From Anaeromyxobacter diazotrophicus (GTDB taxonomy: Bacteria; Myxococcota; Myxococcia; Myxococcales; Anaeromyxobacteraceae), in the NCBI RefSeq assembly GCF_013340205.1, contig NZ_BJTG01000009.1, forward strand, positions 186,001 through 250,000: DNA of 64,000 nucleotides, read 5' to 3'. Each line of letters starts with the position of its first letter. Position 1 is the first letter of the stretch. Below are positions 10,437-21,020 of the stretch, piece by piece. A model generated the notes under the pieces. It ran no database searches and had not been told where the DNA came from. It saw nothing but the letters and a program-made list of their open reading frames with translations. A program made the position numbers and the translations under genes.

Positions 10437-10964
10437 ATGTCCACCGAGCCCAAGCCCCCCGCCACCGCCAACCCGTACCGGGACGAGATCGTCATCTCGT
10501 GGCCCGAGCTGCACCGCGACGCGCGCTACCTCTCCCACGTGCTGCACCAGCTCGGCGAGTGGAAGGGGATCATCGCCATCACCCGCGGCGGGCTCGTGCC
10601 GGCGGCGCTGGTGGCGCGCGAGCTCGACATCCGCCTCATCGACACGGTGTGCGTGGTGAGCTACGGCGCGGCCGAGGGCGGCGGCGCCGAGCAGCGCCAG
10701 GGCGAGCTGCGCTGGCTGAAGACCGTCTCCGGCGACGGCGCCGGCTGGCTCCTCATCGACGACCTGGTCGACACCGGCCGCACCGCCAAGGCGGTCCGGG
10801 AGACCTTGCCCAAGGCGCACTTCGCCGCGCTCTACGCCAAGCCGCTCGGGCGGCCGGTGGTGGACACCTTCGTGAAGGAGTTCAAGCAGGAGAAGTGGAT
10901 CTACTTCCCGTGGGACATCGACTACCAGTTCGTCTCGCCCATCAAGAGCCGTCGCGGGAAGTGA
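10437..10964 (+). CDS. gpt: Xanthine (guanine) phosphoribosyltransferase
   Basis: The product has 175 residues. The PRPP loop LLIDDLVDTGRTAKAV (about 104-119) and the early ITRGGLVPA loop (about 46-54) match bacterial XGPRT closely, as does the C-terminal WIYFPWDIDYQF. It converts xanthine or guanine with PRPP to XMP or GMP in the cytoplasm, which is the salvage branch competing with breakdown. The stop overlaps the mocA GTG (GTGA), so the two are translationally coupled. Confidence 0.93.
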   Translation: MSTEPKPPATANPYRDEIVISWPELHRDARYLSHVLHQLGEWKGIIAITRGGLVPAALVARELDIRLIDTVCVVSYGAAEGGGAEQRQGELRWLKTVSGDGAGWLLIDDLVDTGRTAKAVRETLPKAHFAALYAKPLGRPVVDTFVKEFKQEKWIYFPWDIDYQFVSPIKSRRGK

Positions 10965-11563
10965 GCGTCGCGGCCGTCCTCCTGGCGGCCGGCGCCTCCT
11001 CCCGCCTGGGCGAGAACAAGCTGCTCGCGCCCTTCGCCGGCGAGCCGCTGCTGCGGCGCGCGGCGCGCGCGGCGCTCGACGCCCGCCTCGACCCGGTGCT
11101 GGTGGTGGTCGGCCACGAGGCGGCGCGCGCCGAGGAGGCGCTCGCCGGCCTGGCCTGCCGGGCGGTGCCGAACCCGCGCCACGCCGCCGGGATGAACACC
11201 TCGCTCGACGCCGGGCTGGCGGCGGTCCCGCCGGACGCCGAGGCGGCGGTGGTGCTGCTCGCGGACATGCCCTTCGTCGGCGCCGGGATGATCCAGGCGC
11301 TGGTGGCGCGCTTCCGCGAGACCGGCGCGCCGCTCGTGGCCTCCCGCTACGGCGCGGTGCTCGCGCCGCCGACCCTCTACGCCCGCGCGCTCTTCCCCGA
11401 GCTGCGCGGAGGCGCGGGCGACGGGCGGGGCCGCGAGGTGACGCGCCGCCACCTCGCCGAGGCGGCCTTCGCCGACTGGCCGGCCGAGGCGCTCGCCGAC
11501 GTGGACGTGGCGGAGGATCTGGCGGCGGCGCGGGCGCGGCTGGGCGAGGAGGAGCCCCGGTGA
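10961..11563 (+). CDS. mocA: MobA/MocA-type molybdenum cofactor nucleotidyltransferase
   Basis: GTG start, 200 residues. The N-terminal nucleotide-binding motif LLAAGASSRLGENKLLAPF and LLADMPFVG with a metal-binding Asp define the MocA/YgfJ family, which adds CMP to Mo-molybdopterin to give the cytosine dinucleotide form used by xanthine-oxidase-type enzymes. Its place between gpt and an XdhC-type factor, and near two Mo hydroxylases, supports a role in maturing those enzymes. The short overlaps on both sides (GTGA) show one transcript. I separate it from MobA (GMP transfer) by context only. Confidence 0.88.
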   Translation: MSVAAVLLAAGASSRLGENKLLAPFAGEPLLRRAARAALDARLDPVLVVVGHEAARAEEALAGLACRAVPNPRHAAGMNTSLDAGLAAVPPDAEAAVVLLADMPFVGAGMIQALVARFRETGAPLVASRYGAVLAPPTLYARALFPELRGGAGDGRGREVTRRHLAEAAFADWPAEALADVDVAEDLAAARARLGEEEPR

Positions 11564-12576
11564 GCGAGCAGGCGGAGGTGCTGGAGCGGCTGGCGGCCTG
11601 GGCGGACGCGGGGCTGGGCGTGGCGCTGGCAGCGGTGATGCGCACCTGGGGCTCGGCGCCGCGCCGGCCGGGCAGCCTGCTGGGTGTGAACGCCCGCGGG
11701 GAGTTCGTGGGCTCGGTCTCGGGCGGCTGCGTCGAGGCGGCCGTCATCGAGGCCGCGCTGGAGGTCATCGCCGGCGGAGGACCGCCGCGCGTCCTCGACT
11801 ACCGGGTGACGGACGAGCGGGCCTGGCAGGTCGGGCTCGCCTGCGGCGGCGCGCTGCAGGTGTACGTCGAGCGGCCCGGGCGAGAGCTCGTGCGCGAGCT
11901 GCTCGCCGCGCTCGCGGCGAAGGAGCCGGTGGTGCTCGCGACGGAGGTCGCCACCGGCGCGCCGCGCCTCGTCCGGCCGCACGCCCCCGACCCCGGCCTC
12001 GACCCCGCGCTAGCGCAGGCGGCGCGCGAGGCGTCGCTGCGCGATCGCACCGGGGTGGTGGAGACGCCCGGCGGGGCGCTCTTCCTGCGCGCGTTCAATC
12101 CGCCGGTGCGCGTCGTCCTGGTGGGCGCGGTGCAGATCGCGCAGGCGCTCGCGCCGATGGCGCGCCTCGCCGGCTACGACGTGCTCGTGATCGACCCCCG
12201 CCGCGCCTTCGCCACCGAGGAGCGCTTCCCCGGGACGGCGCTGGCCGTCGAGTGGCCGGACGCCGCGCTCGCGCGCGCCGGCCTCGACCGGCACACGGCG
12301 GTGGTCACGCTCACCCACGACCCCAAGCTCGACGACCCCGCGCTCGCCGCCGCCCTGCGATCCGAGGCGTTCTACGTGGGCTGCCTGGGGAGCGCGCGCA
12401 CCCAGGCCGGACGCCTGGAGCGGCTCGCGGCCATGGGGTTCGGCCCGGGCGACCTGGCGCGGCTGCGCGGTCCCGTCGGGCTCCCCATCGGCGCGGTATC
12501 CCCCGGCGAGATCGCGGTCTCCATCCTGGCGCAGCTCGTGGCGGCGCTGCGGCGGCCGGAGCCTCCGGCGACGTAG
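11560..12576 (+). CDS. XdhC/CoxI-family molybdenum hydroxylase maturation factor (first copy)
   Basis: The product has 338 residues. The N-terminal XdhC/CoxI domain has TWGSAPRRPGSLLGV, SGGCVEAAV and GLACGGALQVYVE (about 30-110). The C-terminal Rossmann half has VVLVGAVQIAQALAPMA, VVTLTHDPKLDD and YVGCLGSARTQAGR, ending in the conserved GLPIGAVSPGEIAVSILAQL. XdhC proteins hold the sulfurated cofactor and deliver it to xanthine-oxidase-type apoenzymes. A second, shorter XdhC is at 31764 in the xdhAB operon. This copy, coupled to mocA, probably serves the XdhD-like enzyme at 15247. The end of the operon falls into a repeat-rich non-coding stretch. Confidence 0.9.
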   Translation: MSEQAEVLERLAAWADAGLGVALAAVMRTWGSAPRRPGSLLGVNARGEFVGSVSGGCVEAAVIEAALEVIAGGGPPRVLDYRVTDERAWQVGLACGGALQVYVERPGRELVRELLAALAAKEPVVLATEVATGAPRLVRPHAPDPGLDPALAQAAREASLRDRTGVVETPGGALFLRAFNPPVRVVLVGAVQIAQALAPMARLAGYDVLVIDPRRAFATEERFPGTALAVEWPDAALARAGLDRHTAVVTLTHDPKLDDPALAAALRSEAFYVGCLGSARTQAGRLERLAAMGFGPGDLARLRGPVGLPIGAVSPGEIAVSILAQLVAALRRPEPPAT

Positions 12577-12633
12577 CGCGTGCGCGACAGGCACGGGGGA
12601 TCGTCCGCGAGGCAGCGGTTCCGAGCGGGCGTC

Positions 12634-12838
12634 GGGGTGGCCCTCCGGCGTCGCTCCGGACGACCTTCCGGCCTGGTACGGCGGCCGGCCGAGAAACGCT
12701 CGAGGCCGAGCAACGCAACGTGCCACGCCGGCGTGGCGCACGAGGTCCTCGCGTCGGCGTGGCACCGGCGTTGCTGGCGGCGGTACGGCGGGCGGGAGCC
12801 TCACGCAGGTCGCCTACGCTCCTTCGGAGGGCCACCCC
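12634..12838. repeat. Long-range inverted repeat with central palindrome
   Basis: GGGGTGGCCCTCCG at 12634-12647 is the exact reverse complement of 12825-12838. Between them is a perfect 16-base palindrome, GCCACGCCGGCGTGGC, at 12722-12737, and GGCGTGGCAC recurs at about 12756-12765, so alternative hairpins are possible. It may be a terminator or the remnant of a small mobile repeat. No terminal duplication or transposase is seen. Confidence 0.55.
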
Positions 12839-12912
12839 GCCGCCCGTCCGCGGCCGGTTCCGTCCGCAGGGCGGTCGCGGGGCGGGGCGGGCGCGGGCGC
12901 GGGCGCGGGCGC

Positions 12913-12981
12913 GATCGAGGTCGCGGTCGCGGTCGCGGTCGCGGTCGAGGTCGAGGTCGAGGTCGTCGCAGTCGCGGTCGA
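12913..12981. repeat. Hexanucleotide tandem repeat (GGTCGC/GGTCGA)
   Basis: About eight in-register units run from 12913 to 12966: GATCGA, then four GGTCGC, three GGTCGA and one GGTCGT. An imperfect unit follows to 12981, after a GGGCGC-rich lead-in at 12889-12912. The array ends 15 bases before the stop of the leftward ygfK-like gene. Confidence 0.8.
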
Positions 12982-12996
12982 GTAGGGCGCGGGCCT

Positions 12997-15042
12997 TCAG
13001 GCAGGCTGCGCCAGCGCCGCGCTCACGTAGTTCACGGCGCCGGGGGCGGTCACGCCGGCCCGCAGGAGCTCCATGATCCGGAGCGGCGCGAGGTCCACCG
13101 GGCCCGCGGCCTGGCCCTCGGCGGTGCGGGCCGGATCGGCGAGGTCGAGGGCGAGGTCGAAGCCGTCGCCGCGGTAGCGCACCCGCGCCCCGCCGCTCTC
13201 GACCACGTAGGCGCGGCCGCCGAGGCGGCCGTGCATGCGGAGGCCGCCCGGCATCGGTTCGAGCGCGAAGCCGTCGAGGCCGGCGGCGGCCTCCCAGGCG
13301 GCCACGCTGCCGAAGAAGCGCGGCTTCACGACGTAGGGGCCGCCGTCCTCCGGGCACATGACGTCGCAGTTCCCGCATTCGTTGCAGGCGTCGGCGAAGT
13401 TCGCGATCTGCCGCGGCTTCGCGAGCGAGAGGACTCCGGCCGGCTCGGCCCGGAAGCCGCCCGCGATCGGCACGAGCCGCTCGAGCGCCACCTCGCCGCG
13501 CGGGACCGGGATGGTGAAGTTCGCGTCGTTGGGGCAGACCGGGATGCACTTGTCGCAGGTGAGGCAGTCGAAGAGCGCGAGCTGGCTGCCGACCTTCTTC
13601 GGCGGGGTGCTGTTCCGCGGCAGCGCGTAGCGGGGGTCCGCGAGCACGCGCTCGCAGTAGGTCTCGGTGTCGAGGAGCCGCGCCGCGGAGACCCAGCGCG
13701 GGAAGCCCTCCCCGGCCGCGGCGCGGAGGTCCGCGCCGCTCGCGAGCGCGGTGCGGCAGGCCGCAGCGGCCTCGGCCGGGAGCCCTGCCTGCGCCAGCGC
13801 CGCGGCGGCATGCCCGTAGGCGAGGAGGGTGAAGGTGTCGAGATCGCGCGCCCCCACCGCGTCCATCCGGCGCGAGAGCTCCGCGAAGTAGCCCCGGGCG
13901 CGGCCGTACCCGGCCGGCTTCAGGAGGTCGCTGCAGACGCTCACGGGCTTGAGGCCCAGGGCGACCGCGTCGGCGAAGTTGCCGGCGTCGATCCCGGCCG
14001 AGAAGGAGATGGGGAAGCGGTCGCCGAAGGCGCGGCGGAAGCGACGCACGAGCGCCATCGCCAGCACGTGCAGCGGCGGGCCGGAGAGGTACATCTCCTT
14101 CTCGGTCGGCGGGAAGAAGCTGCGGTGGTTCCGGACGAGCAGCGTGTTGGTGAACTTCACGCCGAAGCCGCGGCCGGCCTCCGCCGCGACCGCCCCGAGC
14201 CGCTCCACGAACCCCACCACCTGCTCCCACTTCGCGTCCTTCTCGAACGCGCCCTCCGGCACCACCAGCTCCCGGTAGCCGAGCCGCTCGTGGAGGATGG
14301 AGCTCACGCCCTCCTCACCGAGGAGGGTGGGGTTGAGCTTCACCACCACGTGCAGCCCCACCTCCCGCAGGAGGAAGGCCGCGATGCGCTCGATCTCGTC
14401 CGGCGGGCAGCCGTGGAAGGTGGAGAGGGTGAGGGTGTCCGAGACGCGGGTGGTGAAGGGCAGGTCGCGCAGGTGCGCCCACGGCGCGGGGATCTGCGCG
14501 CGCAGCCGCTCCACGATGGGGCGGGCGTCGAGGAGGCCCGCCATGAAGGCGCGCACCCGCTCCGAGCGGATGCCCGCCAGGTCGTAGCCGACGCTCATGT
14601 CGAAGACGGTGTCGCCGAAGCCGGGCGCCATCCCCGAGGCCTTCAGCAGCTCGATGAGCATCGACGCCTTCACGTACTCCTCGAGCGACTGCTCGAGCGA
14701 CAGCTCCTGCGACCACTCCACGTTGAAGCCGACGGTATGCAGGTCGATGCAAGGCCGGGGGATGACGAGGTCGTCCTTCACCTGGACGGTCTTGAGCTCC
14801 AGCACGCGGCTGCCGGCGAGCCAGGCGAGGACGAGGTTCTGGGCGAGCTGGGTATGGGGGCCGGCCGCGGGCCCGAACGGGCTCGAGGCGCGGTGGCCGT
14901 GGATGGACACCGACAGGTCGCGCGCCGGGTCGCCCAGGACGAAGCGCGCCGCGGGGAGGTCGAAGGCGGCCTGCTTCTCGGCGAGCTCGCGGAAGAGGCG
15001 CGCGACCAGCACGCCGAACGGGATGGGGGTCAGCTCGGCCAT
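12997..15042 (-). CDS. ygfK: YgfK-like iron-sulfur flavoprotein (dihydroorotate-dehydrogenase-like), short form
   Basis: The product has 681 residues. The N-terminus (PIPFGVLVARLFRE ... GPAAGPHTQLAQN ... ELKTVQVKDDL ... CIDLHTVGFNVEWSQE) matches E. coli YgfK nearly motif for motif. A DHOD-like barrel runs to about residue 440, then two ferredoxin-type cysteine groups: CLTCDKCIPVCPND (about 500-513) and CNECGNCDVMCPEDGG. E. coli YgfK, as I recall, continues for some 350 residues more with an FAD/NADPH unit; here the chain ends soon after the second cluster, so an electron partner must be supplied elsewhere. YgfK is part of the anaerobic purine-degradation gene set and is thought to act with XdhD on a purine or urate ring. 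It diverges from the XdhD-like gene. Confidence 0.85.
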   Translation of the reverse strand: MAELTPIPFGVLVARLFRELAEKQAAFDLPAARFVLGDPARDLSVSIHGHRASSPFGPAAGPHTQLAQNLVLAWLAGSRVLELKTVQVKDDLVIPRPCIDLHTVGFNVEWSQELSLEQSLEEYVKASMLIELLKASGMAPGFGDTVFDMSVGYDLAGIRSERVRAFMAGLLDARPIVERLRAQIPAPWAHLRDLPFTTRVSDTLTLSTFHGCPPDEIERIAAFLLREVGLHVVVKLNPTLLGEEGVSSILHERLGYRELVVPEGAFEKDAKWEQVVGFVERLGAVAAEAGRGFGVKFTNTLLVRNHRSFFPPTEKEMYLSGPPLHVLAMALVRRFRRAFGDRFPISFSAGIDAGNFADAVALGLKPVSVCSDLLKPAGYGRARGYFAELSRRMDAVGARDLDTFTLLAYGHAAAALAQAGLPAEAAAACRTALASGADLRAAAGEGFPRWVSAARLLDTETYCERVLADPRYALPRNSTPPKKVGSQLALFDCLTCDKCIPVCPNDANFTIPVPRGEVALERLVPIAGGFRAEPAGVLSLAKPRQIANFADACNECGNCDVMCPEDGGPYVVKPRFFGSVAAWEAAAGLDGFALEPMPGGLRMHGRLGGRAYVVESGGARVRYRGDGFDLALDLADPARTAEGQAAGPVDLAPLRIMELLRAGVTAPGAVNYVSAALAQPA

Positions 15043-15246
15043 GCTCGATCGGTCGAAAGGGTGAGCGGCGATCCTGCCGCAGCACCCTCTGCCGAAGCAA
15101 CTGGACTCATCGCGTCCGATTGATCGGCGCGCGCGGCTGCGTTACCGTCCAGAGCGTAACCGCCCCGTTCGACGCGCCTTTTTCACGAGGAGCGCGCGCC
15201 GGGGCGCCCCGCCCCCGGGGCCGCCGCCACGAGAGGCCGCACGCCG
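15043..15246. promoter_or_regulatory. Divergent promoter region of ygfK-like and xdhD-like genes
   Basis: These 204 bases drive two functionally linked operons in opposite directions. They include the spaced inverted repeat GTTAC (15141-15145) - 10 bases - GTAAC (15156-15160), which looks like a dimeric regulator site, plus a T-tract at 15179-15183. The regulator itself is not evident in the window. Confidence 0.45.
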
Positions 15247-17886
<2,640 letters not shown>

Positions 17887-17905
17887 GCGCCGACGGAGGA
17901 ACCGC

Positions 17906-19138
17906 ATGACGAACGACCCGAGGATCGACGGCGAGCGCCTCTCGCGGCGCCTGGCGGAGCTGGCCCGGCACGGCGCGCTCCCCGGCGGCGGCGTGTGCCG
18001 GCTCGCGCTCACCGACGAGGACAAGGCGGGCCGCGACCAGGTGGTGCGCTGGATGCGCGAGCTGGGGCTCACCGTCACCGTCGACGGCATCGGCAACGCG
18101 GTCGGGATCCGGAAGGGCCAGGAGGACGGCCCGCCCGTCATGGTGGGGAGCCACATCGACACCGTCCGCACCGGCGGGCCCTACGACGGCAACCTGGGCG
18201 TCATGGCCGGGCTCGAGGTGGTCGCGGCGCTGAACGACGCGAAGGTCGTCACGCGACGGCCGCTGGCGGTGGCCTTCTTCACCAACGAGGAGGGCTCGCG
18301 CTTCCAGCCGGACATGATGGGGAGCCTGGTGTACGCCGGCGCCCTGCCGCTCGAGCGGGCGCTCGCCACGGTGGGCATCGACGGCACGACGGTGCGGGAG
18401 AACCTGGCGCGCATCGGCTACGCCGGGGACGGCCCGCTGGGCGGGCCCGGCAAGGTCCACGCCTACGTCGAGCTGCACGTGGAGCAGGGCCCGGTGCTCG
18501 AGGAGGAGGGCTTCACCATCGGCGCGGTGGAGGGGGTGCAGGGCATCTCCTGGACCGAGCTCACCCTCACCGGCCAGTCGAACCACGCCGGCACCACGCC
18601 CATGCGGCTCCGCCACGACGCGGGCTACGTCGCGGCGGAGATCGCCGTCTTCGCCCGCCGGCTGGCGCGCGAGCTCGGCGGCCACCAGGTGGCGACGGTG
18701 GGGGCGCTCACGCTCTTCCCGAACCTCGTCAACGTGGTGGCGAACCGGGTGGTGATGACGGTGGACCTGCGCAACACCGACGAGGCGCGGCTCCAGGAGG
18801 CGGAGCGCCGCCTGTTCGCCTTCGTCGAGGAGACCGCCGCGGCCGAGGGGGTGAAGGTCGCGCGCCGCTCGCTGGCGCGGTTCAAGCCGGTGGCCTTCGC
18901 GCCGGCGCTGGTGGCGCGGGTGGAGGCGATCGCGAAGGAGCTGCGCCTGTCCGTGAAGCGCCTGCCGAGCGGGGCCGGGCACGACGCGCAGATCCTGGCC
19001 GCCGTCTGCCCCGCCTGCATGATCTTCGTCCCGAGCGTGAAGGGCGTGAGCCACAACGTGGAGGAGTTCACGAAGCCGGCCGACCTCGCCGCCGGGGCCG
19101 AGGTGCTGCTCCGGCTCGTCCTCGAGCTGGCGCGGTGA
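17906..19138 (+). CDS. M20-family amidohydrolase, allantoate amidohydrolase / N-carbamoylase type
   Basis: The product has 410 residues. Zinc and catalytic residues are visible in [20 protein letters not shown] (about 79-98), [10 protein letters not shown] (about 125) and [14 protein letters not shown] (about 190), and near the C-terminus [12 protein letters not shown] and [10 protein letters not shown]. The lid motif [15 protein letters not shown] marks the AllC/HyuC/beta-ureidopropionase branch. The enzyme removes a carbamoyl or ureido group from a small acid, giving CO2 and ammonia. In this cluster it could act after ring opening by the hydantoinase at 22391. It overlaps the next gene by 4 bases. 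Exact substrate (allantoate, ureidoglycine, N-carbamoyl amino acid or 2,3-diureidopropionate) is undecided. Confidence 0.88.
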   Translation: MTNDPRIDGERLSRRLAELARHGALPGGGVCRLALTDEDKAGRDQVVRWMRELGLTVTVDGIGNAVGIRKGQEDGPPVMVGSHIDTVRTGGPYDGNLGVMAGLEVVAALNDAKVVTRRPLAVAFFTNEEGSRFQPDMMGSLVYAGALPLERALATVGIDGTTVRENLARIGYAGDGPLGGPGKVHAYVELHVEQGPVLEEEGFTIGAVEGVQGISWTELTLTGQSNHAGTTPMRLRHDAGYVAAEIAVFARRLARELGGHQVATVGALTLFPNLVNVVANRVVMTVDLRNTDEARLQEAERRLFAFVEETAAAEGVKVARRSLARFKPVAFAPALVARVEAIAKELRLSVKRLPSGAGHDAQILAAVCPACMIFVPSVKGVSHNVEEFTKPADLAAGAEVLLRLVLELAR

Positions 19139-20781
19139 GCCGCCAGCTCGTCCGCGACGCGCTCCTCGTCCTCGGCGACGGCCAGACCGCGCCGTTCGCC
19201 GGCGACGCCCTCCTCGACGGCGACCGCGTGGCGCGGCTGGGCTCGGTCTCGCGCTCGGAGGCGCTCGGCGCCGAGGTGATCGAGGCGCGCGGCCGCGCGC
19301 TCGCGCCGAGCTTCGTCGACACCCACAACCACGGCGCGCTGGGCGGCACGGCGCTGGGCGAGCACGGGCTCCCCCGCGCCTGCGAGCTCGCGCTGCGCGG
19401 CGGGGTGACGAAGCGCATCTGCGGGGTGGACGGGCTCTCGCCGGCCCCGGTGACCGAGGCGCAGCGCTCGCAGTACGCCGCGCAGCTGAAGCCGCTCGAC
19501 GGCGCCGTCGACGGGCCCTGGACCTGGAGCTCGGTGGCCGAGTTCCTCGCCTGGCACCGCGGCCGGTCCGTCACCGACCTGGGCCTCCACCTGGGCCACT
19601 CGGCGGTGCGGCGGGTGGTGATGCACAACCTGGCCCGCGTCGCCACCGACGCGGAGATCGCCGCCATGGCCGAGGTGGTGCGGCGGGAGGCGCCCGCCAC
19701 GCTCGGCCTCTCCACCGGCCTCGTCTACAACCCGGCCGTCTACTGCGACCAGCGCGAGCTGACGGCGCTCGTCCGCGCCTTCAACGAGGTGAAGCCGGGC
19801 GCGCTCTTCCCGCACCTGCGCTCCGAGAGCGACAACGTGGTGGCGAGCCTCAAGGAGGTCGTCGCGGCGGCGGTGGACGGGGGCGGCGGGTACTGCAACG
19901 AGCACTCGAAGATCGCGGGCGCCGACAACTACGCCAAGATCGGGGAGCTCGAGGCCGTGCTGCGCGACGCCGCCTCGCTCGTCCCGACCATGGAGAACAT
20001 GTACCCGTACACCGCCGGCTCGACCACCGGCGACGCGATCTTCCCGCCCGAGGCGCGGGCCGGCTCGCGCGGCGAGTTCCTGGCGCGGCTCCGCGACCCG
20101 GGGGCGCGGCGCGCGCTGGCGGACAAGATGCGCCACGACTCCCGCAGCTGGGACAACTTCATCCACTTCTGCGGCGGCCTGGGTGGCATCCAGCTCGCCG
20201 GGGTGAAGCCCGGCGTGGGCGACGCGTTCCTGGGCAAGCGCCTCGCGGACGTGGCGCGCGCCGCCGGGGCCGCCGACCCCGCCTCGGACGCGGCCTACGA
20301 GGCGGTGTTCGACTTCTTCGTCGCGAACGAGGGCGAGGTGGCCATCATCAGCCACTACGGGAACGAGGCCACCGTCGAGCGGTTCTTCCGCCGGCCCACC
20401 ATGGCGCTCTGCACCGACGGCCTCATGCCCGGGCCCGGGCAGAAGCCGCACCCGCGGGCGCTCGGCGCCTTCCCCAGGGCGCTGCGCATGGGGCGGGAGC
20501 TGGGGATCCCGCTCGAGCAGCTGGTCTGGCGGCTCGCCACCCTCCCCTGCCGCTTCCTCCACCTGCCGGATCCGGCGCTCCGCGAGGGCGCCGACGCGTC
20601 GCTCGTGCTCTTCGACCCGGCGACGGTGGGCGAGCGGAACGACTACCTCGACCCGCTCGTCCCGCCGGCCGGCATCGACGCCGTGTGGGTCCACGGCCAC
20701 CGCGTCCTCGACCACGGCACGTTCACGGTGCCGCGGCCGTTCCCCGGGCGCGTGCTCGCGAGCCCGGTCCGCGCGGGCTGA
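19135..20781 (+). CDS. D-aminoacylase / N-acyl-D-amino-acid deacylase family amidohydrolase
   Basis: GTG start overlapping the previous stop, 548 residues. The metal-dependent amidohydrolase barrel shows FVDTHNHG (about 60-67), [30 protein letters not shown] and [16 protein letters not shown] followed by LCTDGLMPG with the catalytic aspartate. D-aminoacylases and related ring-opening deacylases have this size and order. No D-amino-acid racemase lies nearby, whereas every other gene around belongs to purine or ureide metabolism, so a ureido or formyl intermediate is a sensible alternative substrate. This gene has no counterpart that I know in the enterobacterial ygf cluster. Confidence 0.82.
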   Translation: MSRQLVRDALLVLGDGQTAPFAGDALLDGDRVARLGSVSRSEALGAEVIEARGRALAPSFVDTHNHGALGGTALGEHGLPRACELALRGGVTKRICGVDGLSPAPVTEAQRSQYAAQLKPLDGAVDGPWTWSSVAEFLAWHRGRSVTDLGLHLGHSAVRRVVMHNLARVATDAEIAAMAEVVRREAPATLGLSTGLVYNPAVYCDQRELTALVRAFNEVKPGALFPHLRSESDNVVASLKEVVAAAVDGGGGYCNEHSKIAGADNYAKIGELEAVLRDAASLVPTMENMYPYTAGSTTGDAIFPPEARAGSRGEFLARLRDPGARRALADKMRHDSRSWDNFIHFCGGLGGIQLAGVKPGVGDAFLGKRLADVARAAGAADPASDAAYEAVFDFFVANEGEVAIISHYGNEATVERFFRRPTMALCTDGLMPGPGQKPHPRALGAFPRALRMGRELGIPLEQLVWRLATLPCRFLHLPDPALREGADASLVLFDPATVGERNDYLDPLVPPAGIDAVWVHGHRVLDHGTFTVPRPFPGRVLASPVRAG

Positions 20782-21020
20782 AGGCCGCGAGCGATCGAAG
20801 CTCCGCGACGACCTCTCCCGACCTCCGCCGCCACGCGCCCATCTGCATACCCGATGTGCGCGGAGCCGCGGTGAGCCGCGGTCGCACCTTTCACCCTACG
20901 TCGAGATCGTCCTGTTCACGCTGGGTTGAGGTACCGCGTTCGCCTGACGCTCATTTGCCTGTCAGCCGTTCACGGGACGGAGTAGCGTCACCCTCCGTTC
21001 AGCTCACCCCGGAGGACTCC
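20782..21020. promoter_or_regulatory. Intergenic region ahead of the collagen-like gene
   Basis: 239 bases without a gene. CCGCGG-TGAG-CCGCGG at 20866-20881 can form a 6-bp hairpin and may end the upstream operon. The segment 20911-21000 is clearly less G+C-rich than its surroundings and probably carries the promoter of the collagen-like gene. The ribosome site GGAGG at 21011-21015 is strong. Confidence 0.45.

Larger units (their letters stand above)
12577..12996. other. Non-coding, repeat-rich stretch between convergent genes
   Basis: These 420 bases between the XdhC stop and the leftward ygfK-like stop contain no gene I can support. They hold a pair of 14-base inverted arms, a 16-base perfect palindrome and a run of 6-base tandem units, listed separately. 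Both transcripts must end here, and the palindromes are the most likely terminators. Confidence 0.6.

Noticed and set aside
12889-12981. CRISPR array
   Set aside because: The units are 6 bases long with no spacers; it is a simple tandem repeat.
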